From Dimorphilus gyrociliatus (taxonomy: Eukaryota > Annelida > Polychaeta > Dinophilidae), in contig CAJFCJ010000032.1 of assembly GCA_904063045.1 (NCBI GenBank), positions 1 to 64,000 on the forward strand: a stretch of 64,000 nt of DNA, written 5' to 3'. Under the pieces are notes generated by a model. It saw only the letters and a list, made by a program, of their open reading frames with translations. It was not told the DNA's origin and did no database searches. Of the stretch, positions 12,441-25,545 are shown one piece after another. The translations under genes were made by a program, and so were the position numbers. Each line of letters begins with the position of its first letter. The stretch's first letter is position 1.

Positions 12441-12525
12441 CTTTACATAATAGTCTATACGTGCGCTCGTCTGTCTATCCGTCTGTTTGTCTGCCTGTCT
12501 ATCTGTCTGTCTTTCTATCTATCTT
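12402..12525. repeat. (TC)n plus degenerate (TCTG/TCTA)n
   Basis: A pure TC tract at about 12402-12437 is followed, after a spacer, by about 60 bases of imperfect TCTG/TCTA units. Confidence 0.85.
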
Positions 12526-12678
12526 AACTCTTCTCTCTACCGATAGTTGGCTATCTATAGTTATTGTTTGTTTGTTGAAGATCACGTAATTCGTACAGAT
12601 GGAGCGCATACTACCAATAAAATGTCAATATAAGTATTATGCACAGATTCAAACATATTTATTCTGTCTTAAAATCAA

Positions 12679-12689
12679 TAGGTGGCGCT
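12679..12689 (+). promoter_or_regulatory. CTCF-like core motif
   Basis: TAGGTGGCGCT matches YAGRKGGCRSY exactly and sits between two gene units. A CTCF-type insulator role is inferred only. Confidence 0.35.
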
Positions 12690-12944
12690 TTTTTTAAGCT
12701 GCGATTCTATTTTTACTCTCTTCTTTATATGATATTTTACGTGATAGTATTAAAAAAATTTTAGTATACGAAGCGGATACATTGTAGGCCAATGAAGCAA
12801 GAGGATCAAAGACAAGGTAGAACGGATATTAAGTACAGCATAATTCCAACTTCTTCAAGCCATACAACTGGTGACTTTAATAGAAGAGTCGATTGACAAG
12901 AACAAAAGAGAATTTAGGTCAGTGTGTTTATAGGTGCTGGTAAG

Positions 12945-12977
12945 AAGGAAGGAAGGAAGGAAGGAAGGAAGGAAGGA
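12945..12977. repeat. (GGAA)n microsatellite
   Basis: About eight GGAA units, closely followed by a TA run near 12990-13009. Confidence 0.9.
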
Positions 12978-13736
12978 ATGATAGGATAATATATATATAT
13001 ATATATATACATAGATAGATGAATTGAATTAAATAGAGAAAATTACCGAGTAAAATCTACTTAAACGATTGCCTTTTATAGTATTTTTAATATGGTTTTA
13101 TATATTTAACAAATAGTGATAAAAATAAAATGACTAAGTTCTGACAATAGCGAATGAATGAAATATTTTATTGATTCTTGTTTTTTATAAAAAACAAAAA
13201 TGTTCAAAGCAAAACTAGTAAGGACAGGAGAAGCGTTTTTTGGGAGAATTCTATTTCGTTTTCCTGTTAAACATCTACAAACCCCGACCAAATATATTCA
13301 ATATCAAACGTTAGCCTATATCTATATAACAGCTATAAATTTTATCGACTTTTCACTCTTTTTAATACTGTTTTATGTTAATTTATACATAAAAGATTTC
13401 GTTCTCTTTGTTTTTCACTCTTATCTCTTATTTTCATAATATCTTTTAATTCGTGTTTTTGTTAAAATCGTCTTCTTCTTCTTCCTATGACTTTTTTTAT
13501 CAAAGAAAAAGGCATTAAAATTTAGGTTATTGAAATATTTAACTTAAAAAATAGACCTATATTTTTAATTCTTCTTTTTTTAGACATACAAAGACGGAGG
13601 TAGACGAAGACCATCTGATAAAGACTTATATTGATAAATAAAAGAAAAGACAGAAGGACAGAAAAGACAGAGTAGAAAAGAAGGAGAGAGAGAGAGAGAG
13701 AGAGAGGTGGAGAACACGAAAGAGAAAGCAAAGGTT

Positions 13737-16268
13737 ATGGATCTAGTCGAGAGATATTTGAAATTTTTGATATTTATCTCATATTCATTTTCGGCCTGGA
13801 CCAGAGTTTACAATACCAATTGTATATCAACCTCTTATTATCTTGGTAAGTTAACATTAGTATAATAACTTAGGTTGTCATTATCGTTATTGCGTATACG
13901 ACTGAACAATCAGAGATTTATAATCACTCTGCTGTATCCTAAAATCGTATACATTGAATCATGAAATCTTAAAATACAAATAAAGGAGATGAGTAGAGTG
14001 TAGAGGAAGAGGATGTGGAGGAGGAGAAAGTGGTAAATAGTAGTCGTAGAGAAAAATCAAGAAGAGAAAAGAAAGGGGGCGATAGTGATATTATTATGAG
14101 TAACGGAAAGCTAACAAAGAGAAAAAAAGGAATTGATTTAGGAATTAATGCTGTAAACTCACCTCGATTAGGCGGTACATAAAAGTTTATTTATTCTCCA
14201 GTAGCGTATAAATGCGATTTGTTTTATATGCCATAAATAAGTTGTTGCAAATCTCCTATCAATAAATAATTGAATTTGATAAAGCTTATCTTTTTTTTTT
14301 TTAATTCTCCTTGTATTAGATTGCGAAATTAACGGATGCGTCTTAACTAATCTACAATGTTCAAATGGATTTTCAATTTATATAAGATATGCTAAATTGG
14401 ATATTGGAGAACAGGGATGCGAAGTTAACAATCAAAGGAGAATGAATGTAAATATTACGGGTGTGTATCCTAATTAAAAGTTATTTGTTCTTAAATATTA
14501 CATTGTGTATGCAATACTGTCATCATTTATTTATTCTATGATTGCAAGAGAAGGGGAGGGAGGGAGGGAGGGAGGGAGGGAGGGAGGGAGGGAGGGAGGG
14601 AGGAAAAGAGACAGAAACCGAAATCAGAATAACCTTGTTTGAATAAATTGATAATAGCAGTAGTTTCCCTGTACCAATTATTTTACATTTGCCTACTTTA
14701 CATAGCCAACTTGATTATGTTTCTTGTTTTTATTTCCTTCCTGCATCTCTAGGAGTTCTATACAAAAATTGTAATGGAAAAACCAATTGCAATATTACGG
14801 ATTATGTGGGAGATTTGAAAAAGTTAGTTATAGAGAAAGACGGTCTTTCTTCAGCTATGGTGGAAAATTTCCGATACTCTGTAATCGATTTTCAATTTTT
14901 CTGCATTGATAGTAAGTGTATTATTTTTGATTGAGAGAAAAACGGAGGCGGTGTGGCATAGAAAAACATTTATATTGATAAAATAACCATTCTTCCCTCT
15001 CTATAGGAATGTACAAACGAGTATCGGCAAAAAGTTATTCTCTTTCTAAGGGATTACACTTATTACCATTAGTCAATTTTGAAACGATATTACAAATACC
15101 AAATGGCATATGGAAATTAACCTTCTTCCTTCCCAAGTTGACCGGATGTCAAATAGTATTCACTGAAGGAGAGGCCGTCAAGTTGAACACCAGCAAAGAG
15201 TTTGAACCGGTGTATTTATTTGCGGCCGGAAATTACAAAATATTTAGAGAGAAGTGTCTAGAAATTCTCGTATCAGTAAATTTTCATAGCCAAGAGGTCA
15301 ATGTTGCAACCGAAAAACTTGATACAAGTACGAGAATGGGACAGACTGAAACGAAGGGTAATAGATTAATTTACAGTCAATGATCATATAATAAAGAGTT
15401 CCCTTTCCAGCAACAGGATATTTACCAATAATAATATTAACGACAATAGTAATCTTAGCAGTGATTTTAGGCGTTTCCTTTGCGATTTATTGGAAATATT
15501 TCAGGAATAGGTAAACTTACTTTATCGTACTACTAGTGTTAAAATTGCTTTCCAAACTTTTTCTTTTCCCTCATCCTTCTCTTCTTCTTCTTCTTCTTCT
15601 TCTTCTGCGTCTGCTTTGATCTCGTCTTTATTTATCTTCTATTTATCATGTTGCTTTGCAGAAATAACAATGATACTGTAACGGTAAAACTGGAATATCC
15701 CGAAGAGGAGCCATTTTACAATAGCATCATGGAAACTGGCTCGGAGTGTTCTGTAAGAAATCCTCCCGCAGGTTCTAGTCATAATGTTTCAATGGATAGG
15801 GAGCTAGATTATCGTTTTGTAAGAAATAATAACAATAACAATGACTATGCACCTGTTATAAAGGCTTATAGAAAAAGTAGATCTGTATCAAATCTTTTAA
15901 ATCAAAGCGATTCTAGTTCTAGAACTTTAAAAACAACTCCACTACCTAGTTTGAGATTTAAGAGGCGATCGAATTCTGCCAGCAATGTTTTAGAGATGGA
16001 TATTCCAACTTCCGGTTCAGTTCATCATATTCCTTTGAATAATGGAAAATTTTTATCAATCTCTATTCACGATAATTCGGCTACTCCTCTGTTATCCAAT
16101 GGCGAACGTCACGAAGACGCACCTGATTTACCCGAGGACAATTTTTCCGCTATAAGTGACTTGAGTAACGTAACATCAGTCTCTCAAATGGCAAGTAAAT
16201 CACTTCAACCACAGCTAAGTATCGTTCGAGAGACGCCTAAGGATACTCAACATGAACTTGGAGTTTGA
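13737..16268 (+). CDS. Single-pass membrane protein with SUEL/RBL-type lectin domain
   Basis: Six exons in phase: 13737-13845, 14320-14460, 14753-14911, 15007-15357, 15411-15510 and 15662-16268, giving 488 residues. An N-terminal hydrophobic segment (about 8-22) is the signal peptide. Residues about 37-137 follow the galactose-binding SUEL lectin layout: LQC..G.SIYIRYA...GEQGC, then CNGKTNCNI, then FRYSVIDFQFFC. A second extracellular segment (about 138-253) with two cysteines is not recognised. One membrane helix lies at about 259-281 (IIILTTIVILAVILGV), followed by a 200-residue Ser/Asn-rich cytoplasmic tail. This suggests a type I cell-surface receptor or adhesion protein binding a carbohydrate or lectin ligand. 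It recalls EVA-1C and latrophilin ectodomains, but no GPS or FAM176 part was identified. Domain call moderate, gene model good. Confidence 0.75.
14552..14603. repeat. (GGGA)n microsatellite, lectin gene intron 2
   Basis: About twelve GGGA units. A purine run this long is G-quadruplex prone. Confidence 0.9.
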
Positions 16269-17381
16269 AAAAGTAGCAGGCAGTAGTGTCTTGTATTTTT
16301 TCCAATATACTATATAAATAGTATTTATATATAAGTGTATATATATTTATAATATATACTATAAAGATTAAAAGGAACACACATGTTAATAAAACCTTTA
16401 ATACAGAAATGAAACCAGGTCAAGTGCTATTTTTTTGTTATAGATGTCATATGTCATAATCATATATATATATATATATATATTTTATATACAGTATATA
16501 CATGTTTAAGCATATTGATAAAGTATTTCTCTTTTATAAATTTTTACCAGTTTATTTAATAAATTTGAAAAATCGCTTCTAAAAATATTTCTCTATCTTT
16601 CTATTAATAAAGAAACTTTGCAGAGGTTAATTGTATAGGTAAGTATTTTACTGTGTTACTAACAGTAACTTTATTGTCCTTATATTCATTGTTTCGAGTT
16701 CTTATTGACAAAGTAAACAAATTTATACGATTGACGTAAGCGCTACTATCGACCATTTTGGAAATAAACCTGGATTCTGATGATTAAACTGTTGTAATAA
16801 CATGTATTATATGCTTTCTAAGTTCATATGAAAATGTTGGCAATATAATAACATGCTTCTAGTAAATAAGTAGAGAAGAGGAAGAAAATTTTACATTCTC
16901 CTTAATTCTCTCTTTTTTCTTTCTATCTTTCGAATATAGTTTTGACATGAAAATTCAATAAAAATTGAATATTTATTCGACATTAATTTATTCACGTTCA
17001 AGTCAAATTCGGTTTAACGAACAAACGAATGAATGAATAAATAAATAAATAGATAAGCGATATTAATAAATGCTTGTTATTTCATTTATATAGCTGTATT
17101 TTCCAGACACAAAAACAAATTGCAGAAGAGTTAAGAATAAATAATGTAAAATATCAGCAGGAATAATATCTCCGTATAGGCCTACCTTTTCAAGCGATAG
17201 CTTTGCATACGTCCGGTAAATCGCATTTACTGGGAAAAAAAAGAAAAGAATTACGGAAAATTTCATAAGTGTCTTTTGTTTTTTTAAAAAAAAACGGGAA
17301 ATAAAAGAGATATGGCAGTGATTAATAAATGATTATTTTAGCTATTGTTATTATTTAGAGTAATGAATAAATAATGGGCCC
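16269..17381. other. Tail-to-tail gap, lectin gene / CAP gene
   Basis: Convergent 3' flanks with TA repeats near 16460-16500. A minus-strand 67-codon frame at 17063-17266 begins with a signal-like hydrophobic run but overlaps the expected CAP 3' UTR and has no other support. Confidence 0.45.
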
Positions 17382-18775
17382 TTACTTGCAAGTCTTAGGA
17401 CAAGTTTGTTTCATGAAAGCGTCGTATGCGGGTTGGGAGCAAAATCCTGACCATGTGGGACAAACGTCAACGTACAAATCCTTACAGTCGCATGAATTTT
17501 CACAAGCTTTTCCATAAAAGCCAGGCTTACAGGAGCAAGAACAAATACCTTGATCCCATATTCCATCGTTTTGGCACGGTGCCTTTTGTTCACATTCTAT
17601 AGAGTAATTCAATAGAGAAAAATAATTTAATAAACAGCGTTATTACAAAAAAGAAATCGTTATTATTAAGAGTAAAGAGGGAAAAAATGTCTACTTACTG
17701 CAACTTGGATTATCTTTAGGTAAGCAGGGAGCTGTTAAAGAATTTCCATCAATAAAATTTACAATAAAAGAAAGAATAACAATAATAATTCGTAAAATAG
17801 TTCAAGTTAATTGAGTAACTATTTTTAGATGTTATTATTTATTATCTTTACACTCTGTGCTATAAATACATAGTATTAGGGTATACTTTCTAAGGGCTAC
17901 TTACAGCATAAATTGTTAGTGCACAAGTAACCCTGTTCGACCTGATCAGCGCATTTACTGCAGGGAGTCCCTTTAGCGTAGATCTCGGATCCTTTATAAT
18001 TCCCTCTGATCAAGGTAAATAATTAAAAATGAAATAAAAAAAGAGCCTTTTTTAGAGTTTTAAGTGAATTGCGTGAAAAGAAAGAAGCTTACGCAGGCGA
18101 ATAATCGCAAACAACTATTATAACGTTTTCCCATTTCGATTGGCCAACGTCCACCGATGGACATTTCGCATATGCGCATCCAACTTTATGAGATTTTGCC
18201 CAAACAACTTGAGTATAGTGTCCGCATACTTTTCCTTGGGCGCAAGTATTAGAGGTGAAATCGAAATCTACTTTTTCATTATACCAGCTAGTAACTACTG
18301 CAGTCATATTCAGCTTTGGAAAAGCTGCGCCACCGCCAGACAAGTACATATTTTGTCCAATAGCATCTCCATTACAATTTGTAGTAAGACCGTGATCCCA
18401 GATACATTTGTCAGCCCATTCTTGACTTCTATCGGCTAGTTCTTGGTCAAAAGTCTGTTAATGAAGGATATTCATTCAAATTAATTAATAGGCGACCGCT
18501 TTTTCTATTTCTTTTTATTGCTATTTCTTTCTTACCATTTCTAATTCATCGGCAGCCGATTCCGAAGATCGTTTCTTATTGTGAATATTAATAGATTCTA
18601 CTTGCTCCAAGTTGGTCATTAAGCTAGGTACACCGCAGGTTTCCCCTTAATTTATAAAATTATCGATAAAAGAAAAGAAAACAAGACAAAAGATTGTTAT
18701 ATTACTTTTGATAACTTTCGACAGAGCTCCAGAGAAGAGAACTAGTCCAACCAGTAAGAATTTCATTGTCCTCAT
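17382..18775 (-). CDS. Secreted CAP/SCP protein with EGF-like and ShKT tail
   Basis: Secreted CRISP/Ag5-superfamily protein. Six exons: 18706-18775, 18536-18645, 18093-18454, 17905-18005, 17699-17731 and 17382-17596, giving 296 residues. The signal peptide is about residues 1-18. The CAP domain covers about 40-185, with HN..R near its start, signature 1 around 138-148 (GHYTQVVWAKS) and signature 2 at 171-181 (VIIVVCDYSPA). A cysteine-rich hinge follows, then an EGF-like CxCxCKPGFYGKAC element and a C-terminal six-cysteine ShKT domain ending CPKTCK. The usual GEN motif of the CAP tetrad reads GQN (Gln94), so one tetrad acid is replaced. Role could be sterol binding, channel interaction or defence; none can be chosen from the sequence. 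Confidence 0.9.
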
Positions 18776-19819
18776 TTTGTCCACGATATTAGTTGTGATA
18801 GTTGAGAAGTGAAGCTTTACTTTTATAATATTTTAAACGGAAATTAGAATAAAATTATTTGTTCCGTTCCGGAAGGGAATTTATGTATCTTTCTCAAAAA
18901 ATTCACATATTTAGGTGTATTTTCTCTTAATTGAAAAAGCATCTGTCGTTAAAAGGTTTCTCAATATAGGCTTTGAATTTGCTGTATACATATATACAGT
19001 ATACAATACATCATATACTATTTACAAACGCACTGCTATCTACGTAGCGCATACTGTGTATGTTACTTAAGCAAGAGCTTATTACTGCAGTTTTATCTCT
19101 CTCTCTACAAGTTGGAGCCGCTTGGGACAAAAGCAATAATCATTCGGATTCTATCGCAAATATCATGTAAGAAATGTTTGATACTACAAATAATATACCG
19201 TATTTTCATGTATTTATTATAATTTGAATGAAAAATATATCAATATATGAACGCCACAAGATACATTCTGTAACTTTATAGGAAGCAAGAAAAAGGTTCT
19301 CCACAATACGGAAAACTCTTTGACAAACCCTAACTTAAGTAAAGAGGGAAAGATGAACCAACAGCTCGCTTTTGTTTTTCACCATAAATGTATCTTAAAA
19401 CATACTATATACAGTATATAGTATAGTATAGATCATATACTTAAATGTATGAAAAGTCAGAGAAAGATTAATAATAAAAAACAGATAGACAAAAATTGGA
19501 ATTGGAGAATAGATAAAATAATAATAACAATAGTAGTAATGCTATTCATGACGATAAATTACATATATTTAACTTTATCATGCAAGTAGAACAAGAAATA
19601 TATTCAAGATAGAGTAGAGGAATAAGAAGAAGAAGAAGAAGAGTAAGAAGAGGAAGAAGAAGCAATAGTATATGAAGAATTAGTAGTAGAAGTGAGGATA
19701 GGAAAGTGTTGGTTATTAAGTTTTAGAAAGAAAGCGCAAAAGAACTAAGAAAAATTAATTAAATTAATTTTAGAACAAAATTATTAAGCAAGAGATAATT
19801 AAAAATCAAAAGACGATCA
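18776..19819. other. Intergenic, CAP gene to calbindin 3' end
   Basis: CAP promoter (TATA at 18820) on one side and calbindin 3' flank on the other. Contains ACTGTAT palindromes near 18990 and 19405 and a GAA-rich tract near 19625-19665. No gene is supported. Confidence 0.45.
18820..18827 (-). promoter_or_regulatory. TATA box of CAP gene
   Basis: The minus strand reads TATAAAAG 45 bases upstream of the CAP ATG, implying a very short 5' UTR. Confidence 0.5.
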
Positions 19820-21850
19820 TTAGACGTCGTCTTCATCGTCGTGAGATTGTTGCAGTAGAAGCATGGTAAGTTCATCTCTATTTATTTTTCCGTCATTGTT
19901 GAAATCCCATTGATCCAGAATTGTCTGTTTCATCATGGAAATATCCTCGCTATCGTAGTCTTGTTGAACTAATTCCATTAAATCTTTGAGAAATCCGTTA
20001 AGCTCCTCATTTTCAATGCTACCATTATTATCCTATACCAATAGAGATTTATTAATTTTTCATAAAATCAAACATTTCCCTTTTCCTAAAGGTTTTATTA
20101 TTTGACAAACCAACCATCCAGTAATGGAGGGAAAAGGCTAACTAGACAGCTAGAAAAGAAAGAAAGACAGAAAGATGTATAGACAGATAGATAGATGGAA
20201 AGAGAGAGAGAAAGGGAAATATGAAAACAATATCTAATAGATATTTTTTATTGACTAGAAAACACATAGAAATAATGCGATAGAGAAGAGAAAATGATGG
20301 AAAGACGAGTATAAGGACGCTCTTTTTTACTATTAATAAAAGGCAATCATTACCGTATCATACAGTTTGAAGACTCTGTCAATATCTTGTGCAGTTATTT
20401 TTTTTGATCCCTGAAAAAGTGAATTATGTCATATAAAAGCAAAAAAACAATAAAAAGCTATTCATTTTAACTAAGCATTTTTGAGGGAAACGGAAAGAGT
20501 TGAGGGTGATGGGTTACGGGACGGAACAGAGTCACTACTCCGTATGGTTCCAACGTCATTTGGTGTTTGTTAAATATGATAATAATCTATGAACACGTAA
20601 AGCCTTGTTCACCGACACTATAACGGTTTTATATATTTGATTTAAATATTTTTTTTGGATCAATACACTGTATAAGATATATTGAAGAAAGATGAAAAAA
20701 ACTTTGTATATACTGTACTGTATATAAAATTTTACCAAGAATGATCCAAGTTTCTGAAATATTTCATAATACTTACAGAAAATGCTCAAAAAAATGTTTG
20801 CACATGAAATTTTTAACTGAATAAAAGTGCTATCTGCTAGGTAAAAGGTGATTACTGGAAAATAGTTGTACTAACAGGCCTCACCTTGAAAATCGGTCTG
20901 CAAAGAAAGTTTTCCTTCACAGGTAATAATCTAAAAAAATCAATTTATTAATAATAATATATTTATAATATTTCCAAACGCAATCAATAAAATATATATA
21001 TATATATATTTATACTTTGCCATTTCACTGAGTTGCAGTTTTCCATCTTTATTTTGATCGAATAATTGCAGCTGAAAGTAAATTTTTATAATTATAGCTC
21101 CATTAAAAGATTGACATTGACAATATTTAAAAAGGGATAAAGAGAGGTAGAGCGTGTGTGGCAAAGGGAGAGAGCGAGGGAGCGAGGGAGAGATAGAATT
21201 GAGTGAGTGGGTGGCTGGGTGGGGGTGTTGGAATAAAATGTAGAAAAGAAAAAAGAGTTGTTTCTCCTAATTACTAAAAGGAAAGGAATGAAAAATCCAA
21301 AAAAGAAAACATAATAGAGTTAGAGTTAATATTGTCGTTATACGATAACAATATAATTAAAAGAGTTAATTAAAAAATCGTTAATTTCGTATTGGGAATA
21401 CAAAAAAAATAATTATAAGCACAGTTATAAGCATTTTAAAGCTATTTTTAGATTTATCTATGAATTGGCAAATGGTAAAATTGAAAGAAAAGGGGGCTAT
21501 TGAAAGGGTAAAGCAATTAGCAAAGATTATTAATAATATTAGAATAAAAAAAAAACTTTTTTCAACGATGCGCTTCATTACAATTTTAATAATTTTCATT
21601 ACTATAATAAGTCATATATCTAATTCAATAATAGCGTTACAATGTGTACTAATATATATAAATATATACATATTTATATATTGTATGTCCTAGTTAAGCA
21701 TAAGATACTACTAATTCATAGGTTTCTATTTTTACCTTTCACATCTATCTAAACTACTTTGGTGTAATAATTGTTGCTGTACGTACTTCGGGAAAATAGA
21801 AAACAGCTACTTTATAGATATGTTCTGTATATTTTTAGAAAGATCTTAAT

Positions 21851-21890
<40 letters not shown>

Positions 21891-24583
21891 ATATATGTAC
21901 AGTATTTAAGCCTATATAATTCTCTTTTTATACAATGAATGGAATAAAAAAGATATAGAAGAGAGATAAAAAATCTTACCATTGTTGAAGTATATTCAAT
22001 TAATTTTTCATCGGTAACATCCTCTATTTTGTCAGCTTCCTTTAACAGATGTTCAAGGAAATCCTAATCAAACGGGAAACGAATTGATACATCAAATATT
22101 ACTCTGATTCTTTATACAGTATATTAGTACTGTATAATAATATTGGTAATATAATGGAAACGATAGATGACCTTTAGTTCGTCAGCTTCGATATAGCCAC
22201 TGCAATCTTTATCAAATTGTCTCCAAACTCGCATAAATTCAACGCTGGAAGAAAGTGGGTTGTGCTTTCTGAAAAGTAATAGAAAGTGCTCCTCTGTCGG
22301 TAGAATTTGGGCCATCTGTGGTAAAGAATAGAAGAAGCAAAGGCTAATAAATTTATAGATAGTAAGAATTATAATAATCGTTTCCACTATTGATAAAAGT
22401 AATATTACAAAGTAGAGAGAATGATTTCGAGCTATTTGGTTGCATTTTCCCATTAATTATCTCTTATTGATATCATTTGAAAATGTGATCGTTGGGGCGG
22501 ATTGACAAGGGAATTGAGATGAAAAGAGAAAAACTATAAAGGCATTTTATATATTGATAATAGCAGTAGTAATATTATATTTTGTACAGTGTATAGCCTA
22601 GTATCATTTGTCACTTTTTCCTCTTAAGAGAAAGAGCTCTCTTTAACCATTTAATTACTCAATTTTATATTAAAAACTATATTGTACCATATTGTTTGCT
22701 TAAAAGCGATCAATTTTCAAGTTTAACAGATCTCAACTCTACGCTTACATATCATATAATCCTCTTATAATAAATAATATGATAAAAATGAATTAAAGGA
22801 TTTTATCAGTTCTTCTAATTCAGTAATTATAGATTTTATCACTTTTATATAAGTATTATTGAATCTACTTTATACATTAATACCATGGTGTAATAGTAAT
22901 GTTGGATTCACTGTATAATTCATTTATTCGCCTAATAGTGAGTGTTTACCTCAGATATTTCAATTCGATTGTCGTCATTCTCGTCGAAGGCGTCCATAAA
23001 GATTTTCTTAAGATGAGCAAATGCAGTATCGGAGATTACCTGCAAAATTTAAGCGATGATGAAAAAGAGATGAACGATGAGTTCATGTATTTTAAGTATA
23101 GTTTTATTTATCATTTGCGAGTATAATATCACTTTGTACTTAAAAAATAAGGCGGGGAGGCTTGGGAGGGGAGACGAAATACGTGTGTTATTCTCTCTTT
23201 CTTATTATTCGCCCCCTTCTACAAAACGCTAGTTACTAGACATTTGAACAACTAACGAGCCAAAGGCAACCTCAGTCATTTCTTTTGTTTCAATTTAATA
23301 AAAACGTGCTAATAGGGAGAAGATATACCTGTACAACGGTGTGTGTGTGTGTGTATGTGTGTAAGATTTCCTTGGTCAATTTTTACTATAAATAATTTAA
23401 TTAAAAATTTCGTTTGATTGTGTTAAATAATTCAAGTAATTAAACAATAAAGATGTTAGTATAAGACTTCAGAATAGGCTGGTTTTCTTATTTTGTGTTC
23501 AAAAGCTTTTAGTAAGATTGTACGCAGAATCAAAACTATTGATTTAGTAACATCGAACAAACTCCCTACTCGCATTAATTGCAATTCTTTTTATCACGTG
23601 ACACTCGTATATTAGAATGAATATGGAGGAGTAGAAGGCTATAAAAAAGTACTCCTAACATCGACAAAAGTATAAAAAAATGGTTGAGATTATCATAATT
23701 ATTAGTGTTAAATAGTTAATTTAACAAGAGTTGGGAGGTAAGTTGTAAAAGGAAGCAGTTAATATCTTTCCATTAGACCTTGTGTTGCCTATTACAAAAA
23801 GATAATAAGTATGAAGATAAAAGGTATAAAATCAACACAATTTCAATTAATCGACAAGTGACAATTGACTTTTGCTGTATACAGTCCGCCGAGTAGTAAA
23901 AAGCTTGCAGGGATTTTCAACAGAGGCGGGTAACACCTTTTAGAATATAATTTGTAAATTACAGTTCTTCGCATTTCTGTATCTTCATTTGTATGTTTTA
24001 TTCGGTTATGAGAAGAGTGATTAAGTTATTTGTTAATAATCTAATGGATTTTCTCTCTTTACTCTGCTTTTCCTTTTTTTTTAATTCCTTTGACAAAAAA
24101 TCAAACAGCTCTCTTGTTAGAATGCTAAATATTAATTTTTATAAATTCTTTTCCCATCATCTTCTCTTTCCTATGACTACAAAAGTTTAACTGCCAACCA
24201 TTCTTCTGTTAGCGATTGGTGTATGACTATTAAAATGATCTTAAACCGTTTATTTTCTTTCGTAATATGCTATGCTGCTAATAAGCAAAGGTAAATTGTA
24301 AAGGCTGACGTCTACATCACGGTAGAATTATTTCCACTGATTTATGACACGTCACGTTAAATATTCACATATGCTCTCTTTCTCTGTCTCTCTCTCTCTC
24401 TCTCTTTCTTTCTACTTTGCTTTAGACAGTATGTGTCTTATGTACTTGTCATTCAACGGTCTAAGCAACAGATCTCTTATATCATTAAGGCAAAACAAAC
24501 TGAATAATACTAATTGAATAATTAGTTTAATTAAAGAATAGTAGAAATGGTTTCAAGTACAATATACATTTTTTGTGCTTTAT

Positions 24584-24626
<43 letters not shown>

Positions 24627-25504
24627 CTTTCTCTTTCTTTTAGTATTTGTCTTTCTACTTCTCTATCAATCTATCTATCTATTTATCTATTTGCCTATCT
24701 TTGTATTTTTTTGTTCTTACTGATTTTCTATCAAATCCCTTTCATTTTTTTAAGATTTTCAAGTTGTAAGTTTTCTGTTTAGTCGCAATTAATAGGTCAA
24801 TTTACTATTACAAATAACATTAGCAGCAAATTAATCAAATCCCTCAATAATGTCTGAACGTAGTCCTATTTCAGGAAACAACTGCCTAACATTGATCGGT
24901 TGTCATCAAAAGGACAGTGAATTGATCGGAAAAAAGAGATTGTCTCAGAATCTGTTGGGTAATTTTCCTTTTTTTTTCTGTTTTAGTTTTTTATCCAGTC
25001 GGTTTATATTTATAAAATTTTTGCAGTATAGTCAACGGTTCAATAAATGATCGATAGATCACTTTACCTCTGGTCCCGTTTCTGTAGTGTTCACACTCGA
25101 TATGAATTCCCGTAGAAAGGCGTCCAGTTCCGTACCTTCAATGTAGCCATTTCCTGTAAAAAAAGACGACGACGTCTAAGCGTTCATTCTTGTTGAACTA
25201 ACGATATATTGATGTATCTATTTCCCCAAGTTTTAATTAAAGGAATTTTATGCAAATGGTAAAATTCTATATTCACACACATGGTACCGACCATAAAAAG
25301 GTAGTTTTTTTTTTAATATTTATGGATAAACCGCAATATTGCTTATACTATAGTGCTGTACAGTATTTTCAATATTCAATGCAGTATATAATAAATAATA
25401 TCTGAAATATGTTATATAAAGTATATAATGTTTCTTTTGTATAAATTCATAGGGATAGTTGTTTTGTTTTTAAGCCAAATTATCAAAGACAGAAAGAGAC
25501 AGAA

Positions 25505-25545
<41 letters not shown>

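Larger units (their letters stand above)
12338..13736. other. Intergenic, TRIM-like gene to SUEL-lectin gene
   Basis: Microsatellite-rich spacer: (TC)n, a TCTG-type degenerate repeat, (GGAA)n and (TA)n. It carries an exact CTCF-like core at 12679-12689. Small open frames at 13106-13291 and 13200-13439 have no domain or splice support. Confidence 0.5.

Noticed and set aside
17063-17266. Minus-strand ORF with a signal-like start
   Set aside because: Falls where the CAP 3' UTR should be; no cysteines, no processing sites and no splice support.
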